DNA of 14,835 nucleotides from Candidatus Saccharimonadota bacterium (GCA_009777365.1 WRLZ01000006.1:1-14835); one strand, 5' to 3'. Positions 4,414-12,037 are shown, counted from the first letter of the stretch. Made by a program: numbers and translations. Notes: generated from the letters alone by a model not told the origin.

Positions 4414-6564
4414 ATGGATATAAGGATATTGCTATTGTTTATATTGGTGGCTGTGTTGGTAGTTATTATAGTTAGTTTGTTTAGTGTATCGCGGAAGAAT
4501 ACGAACGCCAAATGGTTGGCTATATCTACAGTGTTGCCATTGCTGTGGGCGCTTTTCACTGCCCTTTTCTTGATGACAGAAAATCAGTTGCTCGCTCATA
4601 TTTTTGTTGTTTCTTATTACGTGTGTCTTGTTTTGTTGCCGTTGCCTCATATACTTGAGTCGATAGAGCTTTCCGGGAGAAAGGTTACTCCACTAATAGG
4701 CATAGGAATACTTCTTGTAGCAGCTACTGTTTGTGCAATGGTGGTTACTCCTGGGGTAATGATAAGGAGTGTGGTTGCTATAACTCATCAGATAGAGTTG
4801 GCGTCGATCCCATATCTGATTTTTTGTGCGTACTTCTTTATACTGTATATGGCAGCGTTAGTTATAACATTTAGGGTATTTTTGTCTATATGTCGTGCAA
4901 ACGGGCAAGAGAAAACAGATATGGGCTTGTTGGTGGCTACGTATGTGATTGCCGGGGTTGCCGGGACTGTATTTAACCTGATACTGCCGTTTTTTGGCAA
5001 CAATGATCTCATTTGGGTTGGTCCAATTGGATTGGCTTCCGTTATTCCTGTGGCATTTCGTATGGCAACAACAGGGGAATACCTTTCGGCGGTTAAAACT
5101 TTCTTCAGAGGACTGGTATACTGCACTGGCTTCGTTTTGATTGTTGCTGGAGGTTTCGTTGTGATGACTTTGATGAATATGGCTATAAGCCCATACCTAG
5201 AAATGACCTGGGAGAGGTATGCTGTTGGTGGTACGGCAGTGGTGGTGTCTCTGCTTTGGATACTTTTGGTTAAGAGGGTTAGCAAGAAGTTAGTGAAGAA
5301 GATTGATTCGGATGGGTATAGTGAGGCTCAGGTTATAAGTTCGATAGCGGAGATTACGGTGAAGAATTATGGGGTGAAGGACTTTTTCTCGGCGATTCGG
5401 CATACGCTCGATAGGGCGTTTGGGGTGGAGAGAGTGGATATTGTGATATTCAATAGGGATACGTCCAAGTATTATACGGATGATGGTGGGTTCGAGGATT
5501 TGCTGATGAGGGTTGTTTCCAGGAAAAAGAGGAGTACGATTTATTATGAAGAGATCCCCGACAAAAAAGATCAAGAGGCGATGAAGGCGCATAGTATTGA
5601 AACAATAACGCCGATTATGGGAACGATAAACAGCACGAAAGGCAAGGGGAGTAATAGGATTATTGGTGTGATATTATGTAGTCCGAGGAAGCGAAGGTTT
5701 AGCAGGTATTATGGGGAGACGCTAGAGAAGGTTTCGGCGCAATTGTCGCCGTTTATTCAGGCGGCGGTGTTTTATGAGCAAATTAGCGGATTTAATACGA
5801 AGCTGAAGTTCGAGATAAAAGAAAAGACGAAAGAGCTTCGAGCAACAAACAAGGAGCTCAAGAAGCTTGATGGGCTGAAGGACGACTTGCTTACTATTGC
5901 CTCGCACCAGCTGAGGACGCCGCTTACGGGTGTGATTGGATATGCCGATATGATGCTTGATGGAGATTTCGGGAAGTTGACCGCGAAGCAGGAAGAGAAG
6001 TTGCATGAAGTTTTGAAGAGTGCGAAGAATATGAACAAGATGTTGATGGATTACCTCGACGCGGCAAGGATGGATTCGGGGCGGTTTCATTTGCAGAAGC
6101 AGGCCTTTAGTCTTACGGATATTGTTGATGAGGAAGTTGAACAGTTGGTGGAGGTGGCGAAGGGGTATAAGAGGAAGCTGATTTATAAGCGGGACAAGGA
6201 TGATATTGAGATGGTCGGGGATATGGTGCGGATTCGGCAGGTGGTTCTCAATTTGATTGACAACGCTATTTATTACGGCAAGGAGAAGATTTTGGTGGAG
6301 CTGAGGGTTATCAATAAGGAGATATATTTTGTGGTGAAGGATGACGGGATCGGTGTGCCGAAAGAGGAGCAAGGAAAGCTATTTACGAAGATGTTTCGTG
6401 GTTCGAATGCCAAGGTTGTTCGGCCGGATGGAAGCGGGATTGGCTTGTATGTGATAAAGACTATCGTGAAGGAGAGCGGCGGAGAAATTATCTTCAAGAG
6501 TTCCGAGAACAAGGGGAGTGTGTTTGGGTTCAAGTTTCCGATCATGGAAATAAAGGGGAAGTAA
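4414..6564 (+). CDS. Multi-pass membrane sensor histidine kinase, orphan
   Basis: The protein has 716 aa. Residues 1-290 contain about nine hydrophobic segments (near 5-24, 33-54, 60-80, 93-113, 132-158, 170-193, 199-216, 232-254, 270-287), resembling 7TM-type kinase sensor regions. Residues 300-455 look like a GAF-type cytoplasmic domain, followed by a short charged coiled coil (462-490). The HisKA domain has SHQLRTPL with phospho-acceptor His498. The HATPase domain has the N box NLIDNAIYY (613-621), G1 DDGIG (643-647), F box FTKMF (657-661) and G2 GSGIGLY (673-679), so it should be active. No response regulator is adjacent, so its partner is elsewhere. No Shine-Dalgarno precedes the ATG; a TATTAT at 4402-4407 would start transcription at the ATG (leaderless). 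The membrane half has a less G-rich composition than the kinase half. Confidence 0.9.
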   Translation: MDIRILLLFILVAVLVVIIVSLFSVSRKNTNAKWLAISTVLPLLWALFTALFLMTENQLLAHIFVVSYYVCLVLLPLPHILESIELSGRKVTPLIGIGILLVAATVCAMVVTPGVMIRSVVAITHQIELASIPYLIFCAYFFILYMAALVITFRVFLSICRANGQEKTDMGLLVATYVIAGVAGTVFNLILPFFGNNDLIWVGPIGLASVIPVAFRMATTGEYLSAVKTFFRGLVYCTGFVLIVAGGFVVMTLMNMAISPYLEMTWERYAVGGTAVVVSLLWILLVKRVSKKLVKKIDSDGYSEAQVISSIAEITVKNYGVKDFFSAIRHTLDRAFGVERVDIVIFNRDTSKYYTDDGGFEDLLMRVVSRKKRSTIYYEEIPDKKDQEAMKAHSIETITPIMGTINSTKGKGSNRIIGVILCSPRKRRFSRYYGETLEKVSAQLSPFIQAAVFYEQISGFNTKLKFEIKEKTKELRATNKELKKLDGLKDDLLTIASHQLRTPLTGVIGYADMMLDGDFGKLTAKQEEKLHEVLKSAKNMNKMLMDYLDAARMDSGRFHLQKQAFSLTDIVDEEVEQLVEVAKGYKRKLIYKRDKDDIEMVGDMVRIRQVVLNLIDNAIYYGKEKILVELRVINKEIYFVVKDDGIGVPKEEQGKLFTKMFRGSNAKVVRPDGSGIGLYVIKTIVKESGGEIIFKSSENKGSVFGFKFPIMEIKGK

Positions 6565-6603
6565 GAGTTTGATGTCGTGCGGAGCGATAAGATAATTGGG
6601 AAG

Positions 6604-6632
6604 TTGACGCGAGAGATGGAAAATGGTAGAAT
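6604..6632 (+). promoter_or_regulatory. Promoter of metG (leaderless)
   Basis: TTGACG (6604-6609) and TAGAAT (6627-6632) are 17 nt apart. Seven nt after the -10 box is the A of the ATG at 6639, and there is no Shine-Dalgarno, so the mRNA should begin at the start codon. Confidence 0.65.
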
Positions 6633-6638
6633 GGGGAC

Positions 6639-8090
6639 ATGAATAAGTATGTTTGTACGGCGATTCCGTATGTGAATGGTGCGCCCCATATTGGGAATGC
6701 GTTGGATTATTTGCTTGCGGATATTTGGGCGAGGTGGCAGAGGGAGCAGGGGAATAGTGTGCGGTTCCAGGTGGGAACGGATGAGCATGGGAATAAGATC
6801 GCCGCGAAGGCTGAGAGTGAAAATAAAACGCCGAAAGAATATGTTGATGAAAACTTTGTGAAATTCCGAGAGTTGATGGAAATGATGAATACGACTTGGA
6901 CGGACTTCATTCGGACGAGTGATGCGGAGCACGAGAAGCGTGTGCAGGAGATTTGGAAGAAGCTGGGGCCGCATATTTACAAGGGGTCGTATAAGGGGTG
7001 GTATTGCCAGGGATGCGAGGCGTTTTTTAGCGAGAAAGAAGCGGAGGGGAATGAGTTTTTCTGTCCGGACCACAAGAGGAAATTGACCGAGGTTAGCGAG
7101 GAGAATTATTTTCTGAGGATGGCGGATTTCGAGGATCGGATTGTTTCGGCCATTGAAAAAGACGAGATGAAGATTACGCCGAGTTTCCGAAAGAGGGAAT
7201 TTCTGAATATGATAAAAGATGGGATGCCGGATGTTTCAATTTCGAGGCCGAGGAAGAGCTTGACTTGGGGGGTGGCGGTTCCGAATGATCCCGACCAGGT
7301 GATTTATGTTTGGATTGATTCGTTGAGTAATTATATTACGGTGTTGGGCTATCCAGATAATGATGAATATAAGGAGTGGTGGCCGGCGGAGTTGCAAATT
7401 GTCGGGAAGGATATTCTGAGGTTTCATGCGGGGATTTGGCCGGCGATTCTTTTGGGGTTGGGGCTTCCGTTGCCGAAGGAGATTTTGGTGCATGGGCATG
7501 TGACGGTGGATGGCGAGAAGATGAGTAAGACGGTTGGGAATGTCGTGGATCCGTTCGAGGTGATCGAGAAGTATGGCGTGGATGGGTTCCGGTATTTCTT
7601 TACGCGGCATGTTCCGACGATGGATGATGGAGATTTTTCGTGGACGAAGATGGAGGAGGCGTATAATAATGAGCTTGCAAACGAACTCGGGAATCTTGTT
7701 TCGCGAGTGGCGGCGATGTGCGGGAAGTACGAAATCAAGAATGGTTTTGATGATGGGGAGTATCGTGAGGTGTTCAAGAAGTACGCGGAGTTTTCGGAGG
7801 AGAAGTTTGCTTCGAGCATGGAGAGTTTGCAGTTCGGCCAGGCTCTTGAACACGTATGGAGATTGGTGCAGGGGGCGAATAGGTTTGTGGACGAGAATAA
7901 GCCGTGGGAACTTGCGAAAAGCGATACGGAAAAATTGCAGGAGACGATGAGGGCTTTGGTTGCGGCGATTCGGATTATTGGCGAGAAGACGAAGGTGTTT
8001 ATGCCTGCGACTTCGGAGCGGATTTTGGCGATATATAATGCTTCGGAACTTCAGAAATTGGACGAAGTTTTGTTTGCGAAGATGGCTTAG
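6639..8090 (+). CDS. metG: Methionyl-tRNA synthetase
   Basis: This 483-aa class I aminoacyl-tRNA synthetase charges tRNA-Met in the cytoplasm. It shows the HIGH-type signature PHIGN (H17), the Rossmann core FQVGTDEHG, the KMSKT loop (294-298) and the typical HGHVTVDGEKMSKT context. In the connective peptide, C123-x2-C126 and C142-x2-H145 look like one zinc knuckle with a His as fourth ligand. The C-terminal helical anticodon domain (from about 350) is present, but the extra tRNA-binding C-terminal domain found in many longer MetRS is absent. The gene runs convergently into the DUF1361 gene with a 4-nt overlap (8087-8090). Its start is supported by the promoter 7 nt upstream. Confidence 0.95.
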   Translation: MNKYVCTAIPYVNGAPHIGNALDYLLADIWARWQREQGNSVRFQVGTDEHGNKIAAKAESENKTPKEYVDENFVKFRELMEMMNTTWTDFIRTSDAEHEKRVQEIWKKLGPHIYKGSYKGWYCQGCEAFFSEKEAEGNEFFCPDHKRKLTEVSEENYFLRMADFEDRIVSAIEKDEMKITPSFRKREFLNMIKDGMPDVSISRPRKSLTWGVAVPNDPDQVIYVWIDSLSNYITVLGYPDNDEYKEWWPAELQIVGKDILRFHAGIWPAILLGLGLPLPKEILVHGHVTVDGEKMSKTVGNVVDPFEVIEKYGVDGFRYFFTRHVPTMDDGDFSWTKMEEAYNNELANELGNLVSRVAAMCGKYEIKNGFDDGEYREVFKKYAEFSEEKFASSMESLQFGQALEHVWRLVQGANRFVDENKPWELAKSDTEKLQETMRALVAAIRIIGEKTKVFMPATSERILAIYNASELQKLDEVLFAKMA

Positions 8091-8806
8091 TTTTCTTTGT
8101 CGAAGAGGCGCTTTAGGTTTATCTTGTAGACGACAAGGTAGCTGGCGAAGATGAAGAAGGTGAATAGGGAAGTAAAGACGACGGCGAACCAGTTGACTCG
8201 AGAGATGATGTATTCTATGAGCAGGAGGGGGCGGAAGATGTCCCAGGAATTGAGGCGCAGGAATCGGCCGATCCAAATGCCGAAGCCGGAGAGGAGCGAG
8301 AGGGTGAGCGGGATAATGAGTTTGCCAGTGAACTTTTGGGAAAACCCGATTTTCTTGGCGAGCTTGAATTTTTTCAGACGGGGCGGGAGTTTTTGGGTTA
8401 TGGTATTGATGGACTTTAGTCCGACTACCCAGCCGAAGATTGCGCCAAGAGAGATTATAAAGAGTTCTACCCATGGGGTGATGTTTTCGATATAGAGGAC
8501 GCGGCTATAGCCGAGAAGCCGATAGAAGCCGAGGTTGTTGACATGGATGAAATCGGTGATGATATAAAAAGCGTTGGGGAGGAACAGGACGCCGAGGATC
8601 AGGAAAATCCAGGCGCGAGGATAGCGTGCGAAAAGTTGTATGAATATGAAAGCGACCCAGCCGAGGAAAGAGTTCCACATTAGCCAAAGGCAGATGTTGC
8701 GGCCGATTATCAGGTAGGCTAGCAGGCATAAGATGAGATAGATGATGAAAAAGGTGTTGACGAGACCCAACTTCTTCAAGATTGATCTTATGGAATTATT
8801 TTTCAT
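8087..8806 (-). CDS. DUF1361 multi-pass membrane protein
   Basis: The protein has 239 aa and about six to seven hydrophobic segments. Features typical of the DUF1361 family are LWNSFLGW-like (MWNSFLGWVAFIF, about 44-56), the FLPNAFYIITDFIHV block (about 75-89), and GFGIWIGRFLRLNSWDI (about 175-191). The biochemical role of the family is not established; it is an inner-membrane protein of unknown function. The start codon overlaps the stop of the laccase-domain gene by 1 nt (TAATG on the minus strand), so the two are one translationally coupled operon. The 3' end overlaps the end of metG on the opposite strand, leaving no room for a terminator between them. Confidence 0.75.
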   Translation of the reverse strand: MKNNSIRSILKKLGLVNTFFIIYLILCLLAYLIIGRNICLWLMWNSFLGWVAFIFIQLFARYPRAWIFLILGVLFLPNAFYIITDFIHVNNLGFYRLLGYSRVLYIENITPWVELFIISLGAIFGWVVGLKSINTITQKLPPRLKKFKLAKKIGFSQKFTGKLIIPLTLSLLSGFGIWIGRFLRLNSWDIFRPLLLIEYIISRVNWFAVVFTSLFTFFIFASYLVVYKINLKRLFDKEN

Positions 8807-9495
8807 TACGGCTTCCTTTTAGGCATTAGTGCTAGGATGGCAAAGCGCTTGCTATGGTCGCCGCTACTGTGCGAGAAGTACGAGTCGTTGGTCGTTGTGT
8901 CTACGCTTGAAAGGATGACGTTATTTTCGGGAACGCCGGAGCGGGCTAGTTGTTCGAGGGCGACTTCCTCGAGGCTGTGGTTGTTAAATTTGTACATTGG
9001 GTAATTGTGCTTTCCGGCGGATGGAGAAAACCAGGCGAGAATGCTCTTTGGGTCGGAGCCGATTTCTTGGCGCATAAACTCTACGGCTTTTTGGGCTCCA
9101 TATTGCTCGAGGTTGTGCCGACCGGAATGGACCGTCATGAGGGCGCTATGCGCCGGATCGAAAAGTACGATGCCGAGGCAGTCAGCGAGAGGCAGAAACA
9201 TGCCGAGGTCTTTGGTTGGGGTAAGGATGCCGTCGCTACGTGGCATTGATTCGGCGTTTGGTATATCGTAAGGACCAACGCTGTCGAGTTTGATATACTC
9301 GATGAAATTGTCGGTGTCATAGGTCGAGAGAATGCGGGCGACTTGGCTGGGGGATAGGTCGAGGGAGTCGAGCAGGGCGTTTTGGTTTCGGGCGACTTCG
9401 TCAGCGTCGCTGGTCTCGATGGCGCGCATGTTGCCGTCGGATTTGTCGGTCAAGACGATACGCACGTTATTATCCCATAAGTCGAATACTTTCAT
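8806..9495 (-). CDS. Laccase-domain (YfiH/DUF152, polyphenol oxidase family) protein, divergent
   Basis: Start at 9495 (ATG) gives 229 aa; an upstream ATG at 9543 would lie above the promoter. Family marks are SDGILT (87-92), LPLADCLGIVLFDP (101-114, Cys106) and TVHSGRHN (121-128, His123), matching the metal ligands around Cys107 and His124 of YfiH-type proteins. The first ligand, a His in a VHG-type motif near residue 71, is missing: the equivalent stretch reads KLDSVGPYD. The C-terminal GDHSKRFAILALM fits the family's G-R-x-A-x-x-I end. YfiH/LACC1 members act on purine nucleosides or in cell-wall quality control; with one ligand lost the activity here is uncertain. First gene of a minus-strand operon with the DUF1361 gene. 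Confidence 0.65.
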   Translation of the reverse strand: MKVFDLWDNNVRIVLTDKSDGNMRAIETSDADEVARNQNALLDSLDLSPSQVARILSTYDTDNFIEYIKLDSVGPYDIPNAESMPRSDGILTPTKDLGMFLPLADCLGIVLFDPAHSALMTVHSGRHNLEQYGAQKAVEFMRQEIGSDPKSILAWFSPSAGKHNYPMYKFNNHSLEEVALEQLARSGVPENNVILSSVDTTTNDSYFSHSSGDHSKRFAILALMPKRKP

Positions 9496-9502
9496 ATATA
9501 TT

Positions 9503-9511
9503 ATTATAACA
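9503..9511 (-). promoter_or_regulatory. Extended -10 promoter of the laccase-domain operon
   Basis: The minus strand reads TGTTATAAT (9511-9503), a perfect extended -10. The start of transcription is predicted at the ATG (9495) or one base before, so the mRNA would be leaderless. There is no good -35 box at 17 nt. Confidence 0.6.
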
Positions 9512-9537
9512 TAACACGGGTTGGCGGGGCATTCTCC

Positions 9538-9566
9538 TTGCAACTCTGGGAGCTGTGTGCTACAAT
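9538..9566 (+). promoter_or_regulatory. Promoter of the toxin-antitoxin pair (leaderless)
   Basis: TTGCAA (9538-9543) and TACAAT (9561-9566) are 17 nt apart with TGC extension. The predicted start is 9573, the A of the antitoxin ATG. It is divergent from the laccase-operon promoter within a 77-nt spacer. Confidence 0.65.
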
Positions 9567-9572
9567 TTGGGT

Positions 9573-9698
9573 ATGAACACCAAGAGCAAGAAAATCATAT
9601 TCAATATGCCGAAGGCGGAGAAGAAGGCTGTGAATAAAGCTGTCAAGAAAATTGCCAAGGATTATGGTGAGGCATTAAAAAAGCTTTCCAAGACATGA
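9573..9698 (+). CDS. Small Lys-rich antitoxin partner of the Fic/Doc toxin
   Basis: A 41-aa ORF (ATG 9573 to TGA 9696-9698) lies immediately upstream of the Fic gene and overlaps its start by 4 nt (ATGA), the usual coupling of a TA pair. It begins MNTKSKKIIFNMPKAEKKAV and continues with a predicted helix rich in Lys and Ala ending DYGEALKKLSKT. The short strand-like start (KIIFNMP) followed by a helix suits a small DNA-binding or toxin-neutralising peptide. No Fic inhibitory motif ((S/T)xxxE(G/N)) is evident in it, so how it would block the toxin is not clear. Its start coincides with the predicted transcription start. The antitoxin role is inferred from position and size. Confidence 0.65.
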   Translation: MNTKSKKIIFNMPKAEKKAVNKAVKKIAKDYGEALKKLSKT

Positions 9699-10168
9699 AG
9701 CCTCTTGATATTGCCGCGGCGCTTTTTGCTATTGAACAAATGCCCAAGGTTTTGGGGTGCGACGATGAGCCTTTTTGGGATATAAGTCTTGATAAAAATG
9801 TTGATGAGATTGAGGCATTTTTGGGAAGGCCTTTTCAGACTTTTGATGGCAAGGAATTGTATAAGACGCCTGCGGAAAAGGCGGCGGTATTGTTTTATCA
9901 GATAATCAAGGATCACAAGCTGGAGAATGGGAATAAGCGGACGGCAGTGATATTGACGTTGACGTTTTTATTTATGAACGGGTATTGGTTGATGATGGGA
10001 TTTTATGACATGTATCATCTGGCGCTGACGGTTGCGGCGAGTAAGGCTGGTGAGCGCGAGGCGACGATGAAGGATTTGATCGGTACGTTTGATGAAAAGA
10101 TGGTGAGGATGCCGTGGTTTCAGAGGCTTCTTTTGGGCAGGTTTTCGGATGTTTTCACGAATAAGTAG
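9695..10168 (+). CDS. Fic/Doc-family toxin (death-on-curing type)
   Basis: The protein has 157 aa. The Fic core motif reads HKLENGNKRTA (about 72-82), matching H-x-F-x-N-G-N-K-R-T-A of Doc-like proteins, with catalytic His, anion-binding N-G-N-K-R and a Leu in place of the usual Phe. Doc-type members with Lys in this loop phosphorylate EF-Tu; classical Fic proteins AMPylate targets. The Lys-Arg end favours the Doc type. Residues AEKAAVLFYQIIKDH just before the motif form the usual preceding helix. It is slightly longer than phage P1 Doc (126 aa), mostly at the N-terminus. It is translated in overlap with the 41-aa upstream ORF. No terminator hairpin is obvious before the next promoter. Confidence 0.8.
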   Translation: MKPLDIAAALFAIEQMPKVLGCDDEPFWDISLDKNVDEIEAFLGRPFQTFDGKELYKTPAEKAAVLFYQIIKDHKLENGNKRTAVILTLTFLFMNGYWLMMGFYDMYHLALTVAASKAGEREATMKDLIGTFDEKMVRMPWFQRLLLGRFSDVFTNK

Positions 10169-10169
10169 C

Positions 10170-10191
10170 TTTGGAGGAGATTTGGAGGAGA
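10170..10191 (+). repeat. Tandem 11-bp repeat upstream of the D-lactate dehydrogenase promoter
   Basis: TTTGGAGGAGA occurs twice without a gap (10170-10180 and 10181-10191), ending directly at the -35 box (10192). One helical turn per repeat would place both copies on the same DNA face, as expected for an activator or repressor site. Confidence 0.5.
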
Positions 10192-10220
10192 TTGACTTTT
10201 GGGGAGGGTCGTGTTATTCT
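10192..10220 (+). promoter_or_regulatory. Promoter of the D-lactate dehydrogenase-ruvA operon
   Basis: TTGACT (10192-10197) and TATTCT (10215-10220) are 17 nt apart with a TGT extension. The start is near 10227. GGAGGT (10232-10237) is 8 nt before the ATG at 10246. Confidence 0.75.
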
Positions 10221-10245
10221 TGATGGGTAATGGAGGTGAACAAAA

Positions 10246-11265
10246 ATGAAATTTATAGCATATAAAGCAAACAGTGATGAGCGCGAACATTTTGTGGCGA
10301 TGGCGGATATGAAGGGTGTTGAATATATTTTGACGAGTAGCGAGTTGAATGAGGAGACGGTGGAATTGGCTATGGGTTGCGATGGCATCAGCGATTCTAT
10401 GCTTTCGAGAAAGTATGATGAGAAGGTGTATGCGAGATTGCAGGAGATGGATATAAAATATATGACGGTTCGGACGGCCGGGTATGATACGATTGATTTT
10501 GGGTTGCTGAATAAGTATGGTATACGGATAGCGAATGTTCCGGCCTATTCGCCGACAGCGATTGCGGAACATGCGGTGATGTTGGCGCTGAGCCTGGCGC
10601 GGAAGTCGAAGATTGTGGAGCAGAGGGTGATGGCGCAGGATTTTCGGCGAGAGGGGGCGGTTGGGCGAGAGCTGAACAAGATGACGATAGGGATTGTCGG
10701 AACGGGGCATATTGGGTTTGAGACGGCGAAGATTTTTAAGGGATTTGGCGCGAGGGTTTTGGGGTATGATCCATTTCCGAGGAAAGAGACGGAGGGGGTT
10801 TATGAACAGGCGAAGGATGCGGATGAGATTTTCGCCGAGTGCGACATCATATCGCTGCATATGCCGCTGGTGCCGGAGAACAAGCATTTCATAAATGCGG
10901 AGTCGATAGAGAAAATGAAGGATGGTGTGATTATTATAAATACGGCACGCGGGCCGCATATTGACAATAAGGCTTTGGCGAAGGGGTTGATGCAGGAGAA
11001 AATCGGCGCGGCGGGGTTGGATGTTTTTGATTTTGACGGGAAGGGCGGAGAGATTTATGGGGATGACTACAAGGGTAGGATTATAAAGTCGGAGGCTTAT
11101 CGGGATCTTGTGGACTTGCCGAATGTGATGTTTACGCCGCATGTTGCGTATAATACCGATGTGGCGATTGGGAATATGGTGGGGATTTCGACGCAGAATT
11201 TGATGGATTTTTTGGAAAAAGGGGAATGTGAAAACGAGGTCGGGAGAAGCGGGGGAGGAAAATGA
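10246..11265 (+). CDS. D-lactate dehydrogenase (D-2-hydroxyacid dehydrogenase family)
   Basis: This 339-aa NAD-dependent enzyme should reduce pyruvate to D-lactate, regenerating NAD+ in fermentation. Visible are the catalytic-domain segment VRTAGYDTID (75-84), the NAD-binding GTGHIG (152-157) with Asp175 at the end of strand 2 (favouring NAD over NADP), NTARG with substrate-binding Arg235, and the catalytic His299 in FTPHVAYNT. In Lactobacillus D-LDH the third catalytic residue is Glu264 in YEYE; here the aligned segment is FDFD, with Asp264 in its place. The length and the tail IGNMVGISTQNLMDFL match the D-LDH branch rather than PGDH. The strong promoter and good Shine-Dalgarno fit high expression. 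The stop overlaps ruvA by 4 nt. Confidence 0.88.
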   Translation: MKFIAYKANSDEREHFVAMADMKGVEYILTSSELNEETVELAMGCDGISDSMLSRKYDEKVYARLQEMDIKYMTVRTAGYDTIDFGLLNKYGIRIANVPAYSPTAIAEHAVMLALSLARKSKIVEQRVMAQDFRREGAVGRELNKMTIGIVGTGHIGFETAKIFKGFGARVLGYDPFPRKETEGVYEQAKDADEIFAECDIISLHMPLVPENKHFINAESIEKMKDGVIIINTARGPHIDNKALAKGLMQEKIGAAGLDVFDFDGKGGEIYGDDYKGRIIKSEAYRDLVDLPNVMFTPHVAYNTDVAIGNMVGISTQNLMDFLEKGECENEVGRSGGGK

Positions 11266-11858
11266 TCGCCAGAATTTCTGGGGTGGTTATAGAAAAAATC
11301 GAGAAAAGTGTCATAGTGGATGTAAATGGGGTTGGGTACGAGGTTTGGATTAGCGATTTGGATTACGAGAGAGTTCCTATAAATGATGAGGTTATTTTTC
11401 ATGTGCATCATCATATCAGCGAGCAGTCGCAAAAGCTTTTTGGGTTTTTGAGTCTTGCGAGCAAGAGGCTTTTTGAGCTTCTCATTTCCGTGAATGGGGT
11501 TGGGCCGAGGGCGGGGCTTGCGATTTTGTCGCTCGGGGAGAGTGAGGAGGTGCGGAATGCGATCGCCAATGCGGATGTGAAGTTTATTTCGACGGCGAGC
11601 GGGGTGGGGAAAAAGTCGGCGGAGCGGGCGATTATTGATTTGCAGGATAAGGTTGGGGTGCCGTCGGCGAAGACGAGCTCGGCGAGGAAAGTCGATTCGG
11701 CGAAGTTGCCGAAGGTGAAGGATGATGCGGTGGATGCGTTGATTGCGCTGGGGTATTCGTTGAATGATGCGGTGGATGCGTTGGTGGGGATTGATGAGAC
11801 GTTGGATTTGAATGAGAGGGTGAGGTTGGCGCTGAAGGGCGGGAAGTCAGTTTTTTAG
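11262..11858 (+). CDS. ruvA: Holliday junction branch migration protein RuvA
   Basis: The 198-aa protein binds Holliday junctions as a tetramer and recruits the RuvB helicase. The N-terminal OB fold is MIARISGVVIEKI...VDVNGVGYEVWIS (1-62). Two helix-hairpin-helix motifs follow, LISVNGVGPRAGLAIL (about 74-89) and ISTASGVGKKSAERAI (about 108-123), then a Ser/Ala/Lys linker and the RuvB-binding UBA-like domain III, DDAVDALIALGYSLNDAVDALVGI (about 152-175). The length is normal. It starts by ATGA overlap with the D-lactate dehydrogenase gene and is probably translated by coupling; ruvB and ruvC are not in the window. Confidence 0.95.
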   Translation: MIARISGVVIEKIEKSVIVDVNGVGYEVWISDLDYERVPINDEVIFHVHHHISEQSQKLFGFLSLASKRLFELLISVNGVGPRAGLAILSLGESEEVRNAIANADVKFISTASGVGKKSAERAIIDLQDKVGVPSAKTSSARKVDSAKLPKVKDDAVDALIALGYSLNDAVDALVGIDETLDLNERVRLALKGGKSVF

Positions 11859-11871
11859 ACCGCGGCCGAAC

Positions 11872-11936
11872 GCAAGCCGAAAAATGTGATTTTCGTCTTG
11901 CTCCTAAAGAGCCTTCGGCATCGGCTAAGGCCGATG
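11872..11936. repeat. Cluster of three hairpins downstream of ruvA
   Basis: Hairpin 1: GCAAG (11872-11876) with CTTGC (11897-11901), containing GAAAA/TTTTC. Hairpin 2: GCTC/GAGC (11900-11912). Hairpin 3: CATCGGC/GCCGATG (11919-11936). There is no T tract, so it is not a normal terminator. The arrangement resembles the three-hairpin insertion in lepA, though the sequences differ. Confidence 0.4.
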
Positions 11937-12002
11937 AAAATGGCTTACTACTGATGGGATGGACTTTTTGGGCTGTTTTGGGGACTTTTTTGGCGAAATC
12001 TA

Positions 12003-12031
12003 TTGACTTTTCGGGCAACTTGTGTTATACT
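12003..12031 (+). promoter_or_regulatory. Promoter of the 165-aa orphan gene
   Basis: TTGACT (12003-12008) and TATACT (12026-12031) are 17 nt apart with TGT extension. The start is near 12038. The region 11984-12011 nearly duplicates 2389-2416 in front of the AMP-ligase gene. Confidence 0.75.
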
Positions 12032-12037
12032 GTATAA

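Noticed and set aside
5722..6372. Long minus-strand ORFs opposite the kinase and metG (also 7236-8474 and 10120-11142)
   Set aside because: They mirror strongly supported genes and have His/Arg/Leu/Pro-rich shadow composition.
9573..11265. UGA recoding as Gly or Trp, as in some CPR lineages
   Set aside because: TGA ends the antitoxin and D-LDH genes at the expected places with ATGA overlaps, and no in-frame TGA was needed to keep any gene open.
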